64,000 bases of DNA, taken from NCBI GenBank assembly GCA_039583875.1, contig CM077163.1, forward strand, positions 106,773,213-106,837,212, written 5' to 3'. Shown one piece after another: positions 20,379-32,660 of the stretch. How positions within the stretch are numbered: position 1 is the first letter of the stretch; each line of letters opens with the position of its first letter. Source of the DNA: Platanthera guangdongensis (Eukaryota; Streptophyta; Magnoliopsida; Asparagales; Orchidaceae). Position numbers and translations under genes: made by a program. The notes under the pieces are model-generated. The model did no database searches and was not told the DNA's origin. It saw only the letters and a program-made list of their open reading frames with translations.

Positions 20379-21671
20379 ATGGCCAACTACCTCGCTTGCA
20401 AATCTGTCTCCCCTCACCTGTCATCGCAGCAAAAGCGAAAACTACTGTCCGACGCCAAATATTATTTCTGGGAAGACCCGTTACTATTCCATACTTGCAA
20501 CAATGACATCATCAGGCGTTGCGTACCCGAGATCGAATTTCAATCCGTCTTAACACGCTGCCACGATCGGGAGGACGACGGTCATTTCGGCGCCACCCAA
20601 ACAGCACGCAAGGTACTGTTATGTGGCCTATTTTGGCCAACCCTTTTTAGTGACACCCAAGCATACGTCGCAAAATGCAATGAATGCCAAAGGACAGGAA
20701 ATATGTCCAAGCGGGATGAAATGCCTCTCAACAACATGCTCGTCTGCGAACCATTCGACGTTTGGGGGATCGACTTCATGGGACCCTTCCAATGAAGCAT
20801 GGAAAACTCTATATTATTATCACAGTAGACTATGTTTCCAAATGGGTCGAAGCCGAAGCTATCGCTGCAAATGATGCCCGCACCGTTTTGAATTTCATAC
20901 ACAAGAACATTTTCTCTAGATTCGGCGCCCCGCGCACCATCATCAGCGACGGCGGGAGCCATTTTTGCAACAAGTCGTTCTTGCAACTCATGAAGAAGTT
21001 TGGAGTCCACCACAAAATCTCTCTTGCCTACCATCCCCAAACCTTTGGGCAAGTAGAGGTCTCCAACCACAAGCTCAAAAATATCATCGAAAAATCCATC
21101 CATTCCAGCAGAAAAGAGCGGGCCAAGAAGGTCGACGATGCCTTATGGGCGTACAGAACCGCCTTCAAAACCCCTATCGGTATGACTCCTTTTCAACTCG
21201 TCTACGGAAAAGCTTGCCACTTACCGGTCGAGCTAGAACACAAAGCGCTATGGGCAACAAAATTACTAAACATGGACATCGAAGCCGCAGCAGATAAGCA
21301 CCGTACTCAACTGAACGAATTAGAGGAGCTCCGACATTTCGCATACGAAAATGCGCAGATATACAAAGAAAGAACAAAAAAAATGGCATGACCATCACAT
21401 CATCCCCAAAGAATTCCAACCAGGAGACCAAGTCCTACTGTACAATTCCCTCCTCCACTTATTTCCCGGCAAGCTCAAATTGCGATGGAGCGGCCCCTTC
21501 ACAGTGATCGAAGTCTCCCCCTTTGGCGCCATCGAAATAGCCGGGAAAAGCAGAGACAATTTCAAAGTCAATGAGCACCGGCTAAAAGTATATGATGGCG
21601 GCGCAACCACCGGCGACTCTCAAAGCCTGCAGCTCGCCGACCCCAAGCAAAGCAATAGCGACACTCCTTGA
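20379..21671 (+). pseudogene. pol: Athila-1 integrase
   Basis: The N-terminal zinc module (HDREDDGHFG.. CNECQRTG), the catalytic core with [15 protein letters not shown] and GQVEVSNH (DDE residues), and the C-terminal PGDQVLLYNSLLHLFPGKLKLRWSGPF region are all present, but in three different frames. Frameshifts occur near 20795 (where a few codons are also lost after GIDFMGPF) and near 21385. The enzyme would join element DNA to the chromosome; this copy is dead. The C-terminal KLRWSGPFTV..FGAIEI matches the 3' end of Athila pol. Confidence 0.87.
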
Positions 21672-23536
21672 TTGACAATGGCAGCACCGACAAATGAGGA
21701 CCACCACTCCACTCTGCAACTCCCATGCATGTTTTTCACCAAATTTTGTACCTCTTGAACCTATTTGAGCTTTTATATTTATTTATTTTTCTTCAGACTG
21801 CAAAGAACTCTGTCTTATAACTGCTAACAAAAGGACAGTAAACAAAAGGGCTTTCGGGAGACAACCCAAGTTGGACCGTTTGGTCCTATGCTGTGTTTTG
21901 AGTTCTTTTTATATATTTATATTTATATGTTTCCATATTTTGTTTGGCGTGCATATTTTAATCGCAGGTACAGGAATGTTTGAGCCACGGCAACTTGGCC
22001 GCACTTGGACATCTCGTTGCACGACTGGTATGCTCAATTTTGAGCAAAGGTACTTCCTACCCTAGCTATTTTTCCCATTTGTAATGCTTATTTTTACTAG
22101 TTGTCAAATTTAAGTCTGGTGGGGGAGAACATGCCTGTGGTCACTACACAACACATTCTATTGCATACCAGTCTCTTGTTTAGTTATTTCTTCATCTCTG
22201 TTGTACACACTGAGTCACCCACACGAGTGCGCTCTTTTCCACGTGCACATCTCGATTCAAATGTATTGTTTTCGTGTAAACTTTAAAATAGTGGTGCAGG
22301 CTTAGGATTTCAGGATTGAGTAGGTCGAAACTCATGCAGTGTTCTTAATCGAGTACTCATGGTTTGTGTAGAACTAGTATAGAGTTAATTTTTTTTATGC
22401 TCGTAGATTTATATTTTTCTGCAGACATAAATTTTATTTGTACTACTCAAAATCTGAATCTGGAGTAATCAAAAGATAATGTAGGAATGTGTGTAGCCGC
22501 CACTAGACTCGTATTGCTCGAGTCGGGAGGAAGGATCCTCTTTCTCGGTGGCTAAGAACTTGTCCTAAGCTACTCTCGAAGCATTGGTGCCCGGTTAGTC
22601 AAGCGTGAGCATGACGTAGGCCCTCATTTTGGCTAGTTTGAGCCTTGTTTATCCTTTCCTACCCGTTAACCGTTGCATGCCAAATTTGTGCCTACCCCTT
22701 CTTTGATCCAGCTCCACTCACATCACCAAGGCCTGAAGCTAAACCCACCATCGCAATCAAATGCTTGAGCTTGTTTGTATTTACTATTTTGCTGATGTTG
22801 TGATATGTGGAAATCGTATAATGTGGTGCTGAATTCATAAGCGTTTTGATTGCTACGTTTGGGGATTGCAAACACAGCAAAGAAAAAGAAGAAAAGCAAA
22901 AAAAAAAAAGAAAACAAAAGAAAAATTTGAAAGAATTGCTTTGAGAATTCTATCCCCATCCTACTTTTTGATTTTGGTCGGGTTAGGTCGTGTGCACGCC
23001 CAGGTTTCAAGCTCAGTCTGGGGGTGTGTTACCCATACATTTCTAAGTGGCTGTATTGGTTTAGGTTTTTATTCGCTCACTTTGGTTGCATGTAGCCTTC
23101 ATGTTTATCATTGACTACCAAACCTTAGCCTAACCCCCATTCTCTCCTACAAGTCCTACTGATTCACGCTTGAGTCTAACCCACACTGTGGAGAGAGTGT
23201 GAACGTGCAAGCGTATGGTCCCCGACATTGGTGGATTCCTTTGGAGGTGATGCTGAGCCCCGATCTTTGGCAATGCTCACCTTAGTGGCTTGCCTACTTT
23301 CTTCCTACACATGATCGCAAGATTCTCCAGAATTCTAATTTTAAGAAAATACAATATTTATTTACGTCTGTCAAATAGTTTAAACTACGTAGTATAGTTA
23401 AAAAGTTTTTCTATTATATCTTCTATTCCCATGATGTATTTGATTTCTCGTCTTATATTTTTTTGAAATTTCTGAGCTAGCTTGCTATTTTCTAGTCCAC
23501 GGAGTGATGATTTGCACGGGACGTGCAAATGGTTAA
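21672..23536 (+). other. Athila-1 3' non-coding (env-like position) region
   Basis: 1.9 kb between pol and the 3' LTR, where Athila elements may carry an env-like ORF. No ORF over about 110 codons and no recognisable env protein is present. It includes the motif CTTTCGGGAGACAACCC (21853-21869), typical of this lineage and paralleled by CCTGGGAGGCACCCC in Athila-2, and an A-rich tract at 22880-22925. Confidence 0.65.
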
Positions 23537-23547
23537 GTCTGGGGGTG
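23537..23547 (+). other. Athila-1 polypurine tract
   Basis: TCTGGGGGTG directly precedes the LTR start TGATGAG. A similar AAGTCTGGTGGGGGAG occurs upstream at 22110-22127 and is the less likely primer. Confidence 0.6.
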
Positions 23548-23786
23548 TGATGAGTCCAAATTTTACAATGATTTTTGGACTCATCTGGGACAGTTTTATC
23601 GTCTTAGCACTACACTTGAGAGAAATAAATGCTTATATTTGCTTACGTGCCTATTTCATGATTAAGTGCACTATAGGCCCGTTTCTGTGTGCTTTATTTG
23701 TTTCTATGTTTTTGTTGTTCTTTAGCCTTGTCTTGGGAATGTGATCGTGCGCATTACATTCTCAATTTTCCTAATTCTGTCGGGGG

Positions 23787-23945
23787 AATCGCACGAGCAC
23801 TGGCCGTAGTGCGCACGACTACTGGTCGTGCGCCACTGCTCGTGCGTGTTTGCCCCTTGCTTTCGACAATTCTGTCCCTACCAATCGCACGATCAGTGGA
23901 TTTAGTGCACACGACCACTGGTCGTGCGCCACTGATCGTGCGCTC
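23787..23945 (+). promoter_or_regulatory. Nested palindromes in Athila-1 U3
   Basis: Two hairpin-forming blocks: GCACGAGCACTGG (23791-23803) pairs with CCACTGCTCGTGC (23833-23845) around an inner GCGCACGAC/GTCGTGCGC pair; GCACGATCAGTGG (23887-23899) pairs with CCACTGATCGTGC (23929-23941) around CACGACCACTGGTCGTG. They end about 20 bp upstream of the TATA box. Confidence 0.75.
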
Positions 23946-23959
23946 TGCTTTTGCTGCCA

Positions 23960-23969
23960 CTATATTTAA
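23960..23969 (+). promoter_or_regulatory. Athila-1 LTR TATA box
   Basis: CTATATTTAAG is followed by C-rich sequence, just after the palindromes. Position and sequence fit an LTR promoter. Confidence 0.55.
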
Positions 23970-24660
23970 GGCCCTCCTCCGCGATTTAGGTCAACGCCCG
24001 TCATTTACTGCGATCGGGGAGTGTGCGGGAAGCGCCATTTTACTTCTCCAGCTGCTCCATCACCTCCACCTTCATCGGGAGTCCATAGCCGACTATTCTA
24101 AAGCTTTTCAAACTCTCCGGCGAGCTCCCGGCCATTGACGACTTCAACTCCAAGTTTTCCACCGGAGTTGGTGAAGAAGACAACCTAGAAGACGGACTCA
24201 AAGGCATTCGAGGTGACAGCTCGTTGGTACCGAAAGTCTACTCGGACTGAGCACGGAAGCGGATTGACAACTCGCTATTCCGGCCACGACCTACGGTGGA
24301 TCTTCATTCTCTTTTGGTTTACTCCTCTTCCCCTTCCTCTGTAGTATGGAATGATTTAACATTGTAATGAACATCAAGTTTTATTCTATATCTAATGGGA
24401 TGTTTGTAGTTTTCTTATTCTTGTGAGTAGTGTTTGTGGATGCGACTCGCTCACTCCATATCCACTCCATACCCGTGTCTCACCCGATTTCACTCCACAT
24501 AAGAACACTTCCATCCATTAGCTTTCTGTCCACTCGCCCAACCAAAGTTCGGCATCGCGACTGAAACACTCACTTCACCTTGTGAAGCGGTGCCTTCGAC
24601 CCGCATAGCTTTTATTAGTTTATTAGATCAAGCAACCACAATCTCTCAAGTCCACTTTTT

Positions 24661-25733
24661 ACTCTTTTTTTAAGTATAATCCTCATAACAATATTTTCTG
24701 AACTGTTGTCGCTCTATGCTAATTGCATTCCTCAAGAGACCGACACTCGGAGATTTATTCCCAAACTTTATTACTTGTGCGACCGGTGCGCTTGCCGATT
24801 TACACGCATCAATATGACGGATGGTGGGTGTTACATGACTTACCTCACCGCCGTATCCATCAGCTCTTCGAAAGACAGTGGAGGCACTCGCTTCAACTCC
24901 ATACTGAAGATCTCCTGCTACAGTACTAGGGTGAAGGACACCATAAGTGCCTTGACAATTCCTGCACCTAGAGGAACAACTCCTAGAACCTATCCACATA
25001 GCTTCCCAGCATCTCATTCACTCCCTGCTTGATTAGAAATAGGACTTCTACTCCTTCCTCTTCTTTGAAGTGATAAACCTTAGCAGAAAACCCTGACGCC
25101 GGTCTTCAAAATAGTAGATGGAAATGACATGAAGCTGTTGGAACTAATCCCTCGCCTTCTTCTTGAGGGTATGCCGAAGAGATGGCACTTAAAGGCATCT
25201 ATCATCTGCATGATCGAAAGAACATCCTCAAACCACTGGATGTGTTAGACCAGATCATCCCTTCCAATGTAGTAGGACATCTCTGGCTCGCAGAACCCCT
25301 CTAGAACTACGGCAGACGATACTAGCTCTCCAAAAGGACTCCAGTCTCCTGCCAGGCGAGCCAGACGATCTCGCGCCTCTACCTCGCCGGTTCGACCCGT
25401 ACTTGTCGAGCCAGGGAAAAAGCTCACCCCAGCAGATCCCGCTCCCTGCCTTGCTCCGCTACTTCTTTCCTAGGTCGCTTGACAGGGGGTGTTCTTGCCC
25501 AGAGTTGGGGAGGAGGCCACTGGGATTGTGGGTGTTGAGCAGTCTCTACGAGCTCCAATTGTGAACATGACGAGATTCCGCATCTCCTGCCTGAAGTCCT
25601 CAAACATCCCGAAGGGGGCGAGTGGAGGGGGAGGTGGCGAGTCGGCCCGGTTAGATCCTTGTCCTTCATCTCCAGTCACTGAACTCATATGGATTTTCTA
25701 TGCTAGTCACACTACACGCTCACCGCAACAAAA
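24661..25733 (-). pseudogene. gag: Decayed Ty3/gypsy Gag, minus strand
   Basis: Across several frames on the minus strand, parts of a plant gypsy Gag can be read: a start at 25688 (MSSVTGDEGQGSN), then about 25260-25130 PEMSYYIGRDDLV, HIQWFEDVL and DAFKCHLFGIP, then about 25090-24990 EVLFLIKQGVNEM and GSYVDRF, and PPLSFEELMD near 24870. These match the usual order Y.G..D..DHI..F, A.C..F, VKQG..E.LR.Y..RF and P.....L. At least four stops and frameshifts interrupt it. The style is Tat/Retand-like. The LTR may begin at 25734. Confidence 0.65.
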
Positions 25734-25901
25734 TGTTGAAACCGAGAACCGACTTTTGTAGAGTTCGGAACCTTGGGAAAGGGGTGAGCGAACACTTACT
25801 ATTCCGAGAGAGCTTGACAAACTGAATACTTAGAACTCAAAAATGAACTGAGGCTCCAGCACGGAGGTCCCACCACACACCCGAAAGTTTTAGTGCGCAT
25901 C
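25734..25901 (-). repeat. Possible LTR end of the decayed gypsy element
   Basis: On the minus strand a segment ending GGTTTCAACA (TG...CA type end) precedes the decayed gag leader. It is cut at 25901 by insertion of Gypsy-2. If correct, its continuation should lie just right of 58307. I see no convincing primer site, so this is tentative. Confidence 0.3.
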
Positions 25902-28900
25902 TGTCACAACCCACATTTTCTCTGCATTTAACAATGTATCATAGTAAGGGAATATGCGCGTCATGATGCCATGTCAGCAGGGGATAACTGCAGACGCTCA
26001 GGCAAGACTCCAAACCCTACTATTTCAATGAAATTCATGAGTCATTATGAAAGAAATCTAGTTTTAAGTTAACATGGCCATATCCCTCGGCACGGTTGAT
26101 CAACTAGTCCACAAGTAAAAATATAGTTATATGCTGCGAAAATACTTTGATTATGTAAATTTAACATCCTACACAAGCATAAACATCTCTGAAGGATAAC
26201 CCGCGGCATGCAAGACTCTAGATTTATTATAGGTATAAAAATAGTATTTACGTTAGCTTAGAAAATAGTATGTTAGTTTAGAAAGATGACATGTATGAAA
26301 TATTAGTAGTAATGCTTTTTATAAGTTAAAATAACTATCATGCAACCTTTCATAAAACATTCCCCGGAGAGCAAGTATAAACGACCACAAAAAAGGGAAA
26401 ACTAGCAACTTAGCAAAGTAATTAGCATTCTAGAAGAATTCCACCAGTGGGCATAAACAACCTGACACGAACCCACTGGAGAGCATGTATGTCTGTACTA
26501 ATAATAAGCAACCAAAAAAACTACCTAATAAGGGTGAGGAAAACTATGTAACACAGCAGTCCACTGGCACCTCCAACCTAGTTGCTCAACCGACTACTGC
26601 TCTGAACCCGAGGCATTCAAAAGAAGAACACCTCAGCAAGAAGATACAAGTGGCAAAAGGAATCAATTAGATAATAATCAAAAAAAAAACAAAGAGGGGT
26701 TTACCAAACCCTACTATAAGGAAAAGCTGAAAACCTCAGCTGAAAAGAAATCAACATGGGTAAAAGCTAAATTACCGAGTCCAAGAATAGGAAAATTTGC
26801 ACCAAGTGCAATTAAGAGCTATGCTTTAAGAAATGTTTACATATGTAAGAAATAGCATCAGGAATACTCCGCTCATAACTTTATAAGTAAAATCACAGGG
26901 GAAAGACCGGCACTTGCAGGTGTGGGAACCTACCGAACACAAACACAATCACAACAAAACTACCGGAGAGAGCCGGCACCTGAGATGGAGGGGACTTACC
27001 CAACACACAAACAATCATAAACCTTGCAAGGGTTTCAAATAATGGTGGTCTTATACCTTGACACACCCAATACCGGGGGAAACCGACACCTATGGTGGAG
27101 GGGAGCTACCCAACACACAAACAGTCACAAACCCACCAGGGTCAAATGTTCTCAACCCACTAAGGACATACCAACTATACATTCGTTCCAAAATAAACCG
27201 CAAACAAACTCCGTAAATCCCAAATACCAAAGCTCAAACACTTCCCGAGACAAACATGACAAAATAGCCAAGAATAAGTCCTAAGGACCAAACTCGACGA
27301 AAACAACAGTCATTAGACTAATTTTATTTAGCAAATCTACCCTACTGGTGATATACTGAGTCAGCAAAAAAAACAAAGTCCATAGAAAAGCGTCGAGTAT
27401 AATCAACGCCACATTGAGTGCAGTCCATGTTCTCGATGCCAACCAGAAAATAGGATGGTGTTGAGTGTACTCAGCTCACTCAACGTCGCGTTGAGTGTAT
27501 AACACTCACTCAACACTTTTATAGTTTGACAGAATTTTACAGGATGGCGTTGAGTGTATTCAGCTCACTCAACACCGTGTTAATTGTGTTCAGCACACTC
27601 AGCGCTTTATACAAGCTCACAATAAATTGATGGCGTTGAGTTTATTCAACACACTCAACGCTTTTACACTTAGACTCCAGAATAAACCAATGGCATTGAG
27701 TGTATTCAAACACACTCACTGCCACACTGAGTGTAGTCAGCACACCCAATGCTTTTAACTTGGATTCAGATTTAAACGTTGGCATTCAGTGTATTCAACA
27801 CACTCAACGCTGCGTTGAGTGAATAGAGCACACTCAATGCTATTGCCTTAGTCTCAGAATTGAAAGGATGGTTTTGAGTGTATTCTTCTCACTCAATGCC
27901 TCATTGAGTGTATAGAGCACACTCAATGCTTTTGACTTAGCCTATGAAAATATTCGATGGCGTTGAGTGTATTCAGCATACTCAACACCGCGTTGAGTGT
28001 ATTCAGAACACTCAACCCTTTTATACTTAGCCGCACAACCACTTAACCCCACTGAACGCCAGGACCCAGAAACATGACAGAAAAGCTAACATACTTAAAT
28101 AGAGGTTAATAGACTTATTTAAGCTATCTCTTTTTAATTCTGGCTACAACTAAACCTATATTAAGACCAAATTAACAGCTAAGCCCAACATAAGAAAAGA
28201 ATTATCCTGTAACAGCACTAGGGTTTCTCCCTCACCAAGACTACCGGTTCACTGCTATGCTAAGTACCATACGAAATACAAGAACAGAATACATCAAGTT
28301 GAAATCTTGGCAAGGGTGTAAATCACCACTCGCCTCAAGATCTATAGAAAACAAGGTTTGACAAGGAGGAAATCTCGTTCTAATCCCAATTTCTGTATAG
28401 GGAGGAAAGAAATTCAAGAAAACCGTGGAATCAAGAACAAGCAAGGGGGGAAAACCACCACTTGCCTCAAACCTTGCCGAACTTTGGCAACAACAGCACT
28501 CCTCAAGGATCTGGCCGAAAGAACACCTAAGCTGTAAAACCTGAAACGTTTTGAGAGGATGGAAGGTAAAAACCGCAACCTAAACCTCTAAAAATCCACA
28601 AAACGGGTAAAACTTGCCTTTGAAACATAGATCTAGGTGAGAGCTATCCGGATCTACTCTCCGACAATGATTTCCTACACCGGTGCTCTTACAATCGACG
28701 ACTGAAGGATCTCTAAAGACCACCTCTTTCTCTCTTACGCAAACAAGCCGATGATTTCAAGAAGAAGATGATGAATAATAATTTATACTTATATATATAA
28801 GTATTATAATAATAATTTATCATAATTTAATCGTCCAAACGACCCAAAATTCGTACCAACACGGATTTCAACAAAAATCGCATTGTAGGTAAATGTCAAT

Positions 28901-29215
28901 GCTACGAATCCAATGGCAAAGTCAGAATTAAAATCCGACAACCAAACTCGTGCAAAAAACTCCCAAAGTCAAAATATCATCATTTCCAAAAAGGCTCTAC
29001 CGTGTTCCAAAATGAACCCCGGCTCGCAAGGGAATATCAAAACACATGAGAAATTAGGCAAGCCAATACTCCTAACCAAAACCTCAGATAATAACGAGCA
29101 AAATCACGCTCCGACAACGGTAACCACCAACTAAGGGTCAACCTAACACCCTAACGTCAATTTTATGCCAATAAAAGAATTAAATTAAACATCGAAAAAA
29201 ATCAGGGGCGTAACA
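25902..29215 (-). repeat. Gypsy-2 3' LTR
   Basis: 3314 bp. On the minus strand it starts TGTTACGCCCC (29215) after the polypurine tract and ends GGTTGTGACA (25902). It is matched by 52840-58302, which has a 2 kb insertion. It contains a TATA-like box at 28780-28787 (minus strand) and, downstream of it in the transcribed part, the GTTGAGTG/CACTCAAC array. ORFs of 60-90 codons in it have shadows in the partner LTR but no protein character. Confidence 0.88.
27390..28030 (-). repeat. GCGTTGAGTG/CACTCAACGC dyad array, 3' LTR copy
   Basis: About ten imperfect palindromes of the form GCGTTGAGTGTATTCA, then ..CACTCAACGC, spaced by 40-60 bp of partly conserved filler (CTTTTACACTTAGACTC and similar). 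The array lies downstream of the TATA box, so it would be in the transcript. The same array is at 54330-55052, and a related one is in the copia solo LTR at 56404-57130. Confidence 0.8.
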
Positions 29216-29233
29216 GCCACACCCCCTAAAAAG
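29216..29233 (-). other. Gypsy-2 polypurine tract
   Basis: On the minus strand: CTTTTTAGGGGGTGTGGC directly before the LTR start TGTTACG. Confidence 0.7.
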
Positions 29234-29339
29234 TAGTTTCGTCCCGAAACTTTACGTGCAAAAAGATTCCACTATAAAAGGAATATAATCAAAGATTATA
29301 TAAGAGAAATACATACCGTAAGAAACTTAGAGAATAGAC

Positions 29340-29529
29340 GAGGATGAGTCTCCCTCATGGCTGACTCCAACTCTCATGTGGCGCTTTCCATATCTTGGTT
29401 TCGCCACAAAACTTTAAGCATTGGTATGGTTTTCCTCCGCAACACTCGATCTTGAGTATCCAGAATGCGGACAAGCATCTCAACATATGAAAGATTAGGC
29501 TCCAAATGGGGCACAACATTAAGAATTTG
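29340..29529 (-). pseudogene. pol: Gypsy-2 chromodomain
   Basis: The end of the polyprotein reads LSYVEMLVRILDTQDRVL, RRKTIPMLKVLWRNQDMES, then E..MRETHPRLF, the form of a plant chromovirus C-terminal chromodomain, which steers integration to particular chromatin. A stop codon (TGA) replaces the conserved Trp of the W-E motif. It is joined to the integrase C-terminus (29530-29754) by another stop. Confidence 0.8.
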
Positions 29530-30837
29530 TCAGTCACTGAGCATACATTTTCGCAACTGGCTCACATGAAACGCATCGTGCACACCTGGAAAATTTACTG
29601 GCAAATCTAGCCTATAAGCTGATACACCAATAATTTCAACAACCTTAAAAGGTCCCACATACCTCGGGTTCAACTTATGATTCTTTCTAAATCTCTTAAC
29701 GCCAGACAATGGGGAAAGCTTCAAAAAAACTAGGTCCCCAACCGCAAACTCCAAATCAGTCGTTTGACAATTAGCGTTCTTCTCATAACGCTCCTGAGCT
29801 ATACGCAGCTTTTCTCAGTTATGCTTAACAAAAATACCCATTTCTTCTAATGCTTCAGGACCCAGCAACGATCTCGCACCAAGCTCGTCACAAAACAAGG
29901 GAGTTCTGCAATGTCTCCCATACAAGGCCTCAAACGGGGCCATATGCAAGCTCTTGATAGCTATTATCATAAGAAAACTCCAACAATCTGAGTCGTTCAT
30001 CCCACGGACCTCCGTGTTCCAAAATATAACATCTGATAATGTCCTCCACGATCTGATTAACTCTCTCTATTTGACCATTAGTCTGCAGATGATAAGCGGT
30101 GGGGTACCTCAGATCGGTACCCAATCGTTCCTGTAAGCTTTTTCAAAAGCGATACATAAACCTGGAGTCACAATCTGACACAATACTAACAGACACTCCA
30201 TGTATGATAATAACCTCATCCAGGTACAAATCTGTTATCTTCTTCATGGAGTAGTCAATCTTGAAAGGCACAAAGTGGACACACTTCGTCAGTCTATCAA
30301 TAATAACCCAAACTGAATCATGCCCCCGGGGAGATCTCGATAATCCAGTAATGAAGTCTATGGAAATACTCTCCCATTTCTAGCTTGGAATATCTAAGGC
30401 GTCAACTTGCCTCCCGGCCTTCTATGATCGGCCTTGACTCGCTTGTAAGTAAAGGACTCAGATATGAACTTGGCAATATCACCCTTTATTCCAAACCACC
30501 AGGGATTCTGCTTTAGGTCTTGATACATCTTTGTAGAACCTGGGTGGTAGGCAACACTAGAATCATGCGCCTCAATGCACAACTTAAATCGAATGTCCTT
30601 GACAGCAGGGATACCAAATCTTCCGCAGTACTTCATAGTACATGTGTCATCAGTGGAAGAGTCTGGTAACTCCCCTTTCTCCATTCTACGATAAAGGTAT
30701 AGTAAGTCCGGATCATCCTTCTGATGTAGCCTCGTAAGTGTAACACAAAAAGGTTCTTCTACAACCAAACTGCTCGATGAGTCACAACTTCCAATTGAAA
30801 TATTCATCAAGAGAAATTCTTCAACCAGAGAATCCAC
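29530..30837 (-). pseudogene. pol: Gypsy-2 integrase
   Basis: The N-terminal module lies at 30394-30560 (H..H present, YHPGSTKMYQDLKQNPWW), but both zinc-binding Cys have changed (SFTYKR where CxxC is expected). The catalytic core follows with IDFITGLSRSPRGHDS, SIVSDCDSRF and GQIERVNQ, in several frames. The C-terminal GDLVFLKLSPLSG..RYVGPF..VHDAFHVSQLRK is at 29530-29754. Many stops are present. The protein family is clear; this copy is inactive. Confidence 0.85.
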
Positions 30838-31381
30838 AGAGAGATTAAAGATTTTTGTTGTCTTTCAACACAAGCCATCAGCTACCACGTTACTTTTGCC
30901 TGGATGGTACTGAATCTCAATATCATAGTCTACAACATATTCCAACCATCTTCGCTGGCGCAAATTCAACTCCTTTTGAGTGAACACATACTTCAAACTT
31001 TTATGATCCATGTAAATCTTACATAATACGCCATATAATAGGTGTCTCCACAGCTTCAGGGCATAAATCACAATTGCGAACTCTAAATCATGCGTAAGGT
31101 AATTTTTTTCATGAATCTTTAACTGTATCGACCCATACGCTATTACTTTACCCTCTTGCATCAACACGCAACTAAGTCACACATGTGATGCGTCCACGTA
31201 AAAAACATACTCTATTACTTCAGTAGGCAAGGCCAAAATCGGAGCAGTGCACAATGTCATCTTCAATTGCAAAAAAGCATCCTTGCACTTATCCCTCCAC
31301 ACAAAAGCTGCGTACTTCTTCATCAGTTTAGTCAATGGCGGAGACAATGTAGAGAAACCCTCAAAACAATCTCCTATAATA
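30838..31381 (-). pseudogene. pol: Gypsy-2 RNase H and connection
   Basis: YYRRLF.GFSTLSPPLTKL, FYVDAS and [37 protein letters not shown] and [13 protein letters not shown] give a typical gypsy RNase H. Stops at about 31380, 31360, 31172 and 30865 break it. Confidence 0.85.
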
Positions 31382-32059
31382 TCAAGCCAGCACTAAGAAG
31401 CTCCTTATCTCTTTGGGTGTGGCAGGCCTATTCCAATCCATAATAGCAGTTATCTTCTTTGGGTCAGAATAAATTTCGTCCTTATTAACCAGATGCCCCA
31501 GAAAAGAAACACGAGGAATCCAAAATTCGTACTTACTTAGCTTGACATACAACTTATGCACCATCGAGGTAGACAAAACTAAATGCAAGTGATGTGCATG
31601 CTCTTCAGCACTGCGAGAGTATACCAGAACATCATCTATAAACACGACCACGGAACGGTCAAGAAAATCCTTGAACACTCTGTTCATAATATCCATAAAG
31701 GCAGAGGGTACATTAGTCAAACCAAAAGACATCACCAAGAACACAAAATGTACGTGTTGGGAATGAAAGGCAGTCTGTGGGATATCCATCTCACGAATCC
31801 TCAACTGGTGGTAGCCTGAATGAAGGTCAATCTTTGAAAACACAGAACTACCACGCAACTAGTCAAACAAATCATCAATTCTCGACAGGAGATACATGTT
31901 CTTAATGTTGACTTTCTTCAGTTCTCTATAATCAATGCACAACATCATTGATCCATCCTTTTTATTTACAAACAAAACGGGAGCACCCCAAGGTGAAGAA
32001 CTCGGCCTAACAAAACCATTATGAAGCAACTCATCCAACTGGGTACGCAACTCCTGCAG
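31382..32059 (-). pseudogene. pol: Gypsy-2 reverse transcriptase
   Basis: From the N-terminus: [59 protein letters not shown] (TAFHSQ), [16 protein letters not shown] and [12 protein letters not shown] (the IDD box), then [15 protein letters not shown] at 31859-31861 stands where Gln is expected in DLF(D)QLRG. Otherwise the RT is nearly continuous. Confidence 0.88.
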
Positions 32060-32660
32060 CTAACGCGGGGCCATACGGTACAGCTCATTAAAAATAGGAT
32101 AGGTACCCGACTCTAGATCTATGACGAACTCCACATCTCTCTGAGGTGGAAGACCACGAAGATTATCTGGAAATACATCAGGAAACTCACGCACCATGGG
32201 GATCTCCACTAAACGCGGCAAAACAACCTTGGTTTCCAAAACTGAAACCAAACAAGCAAAACAACCAGAATCTAAAAGCTTTCGAGCGCATACCCCAGAA
32301 ATAATTGGAGAACCTTGGCGCGGATAGCCATAAACACTCCTGGGTTGACTGTTGTCCAACATGAAGTCCAAGCTCTTAATCTTGCACTGGAAAATAACAT
32401 CATATCTGGACAACCAGTCCATGCTCAAGATCAAATCAAAATCTTTCAGGTCTATCACCTTCAAATCAGCAACAGCTAGGAAATCGCCAAACAGAATCGG
32501 ACAACTATGAATACCTTGGTCAGATACCACAGAATCACCAGAAGGAAACTTGACACTATACGTGTCAACAACCCGATCGAGAGTCAAACGATCACTATTT
32601 ATGAAAGCCCTAGCCTCAAACGAGTGGGTAGCACCAGAATCAAAAAGAACACGCGCCTAA
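32060..32660 (-). pseudogene. pol: Gypsy-2 protease and linker
   Basis: The active-site motif LFDSGATHSF is at about 32615-32645, directly after a TAG. It is followed by DFDLILSMDWLSRYD (the usual ILGMDWL motif), a linker with EFPDVFPD.LRGLPP and the start of RT (ELYRMAPR) before a TAG at 32060-32062. Confidence 0.85.

Larger units (their letters stand above)
23548..24660 (+). repeat. Athila-1 3' LTR (right end uncertain)
   Basis: It begins TGATGAGTCC after the polypurine tract, like the TGATGA start of Athila-2. U3 holds two nested palindromes and a TATA box. The right end is not marked by a clear CA plus target repeat; it lies between about 24376 (AACATCA) and 24660, where a minus-strand gag takes over. 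Nothing coding is seen. Confidence 0.6.

Noticed and set aside
21871..23114. A possible env-like gene in Athila-1
   Set aside because: The longest frames are under 100 codons, with no signal peptide plus transmembrane arrangement that continues.
24706..25032. A plus-strand ORF of 108 codons
   Set aside because: It is the shadow of the decayed minus-strand Gag.
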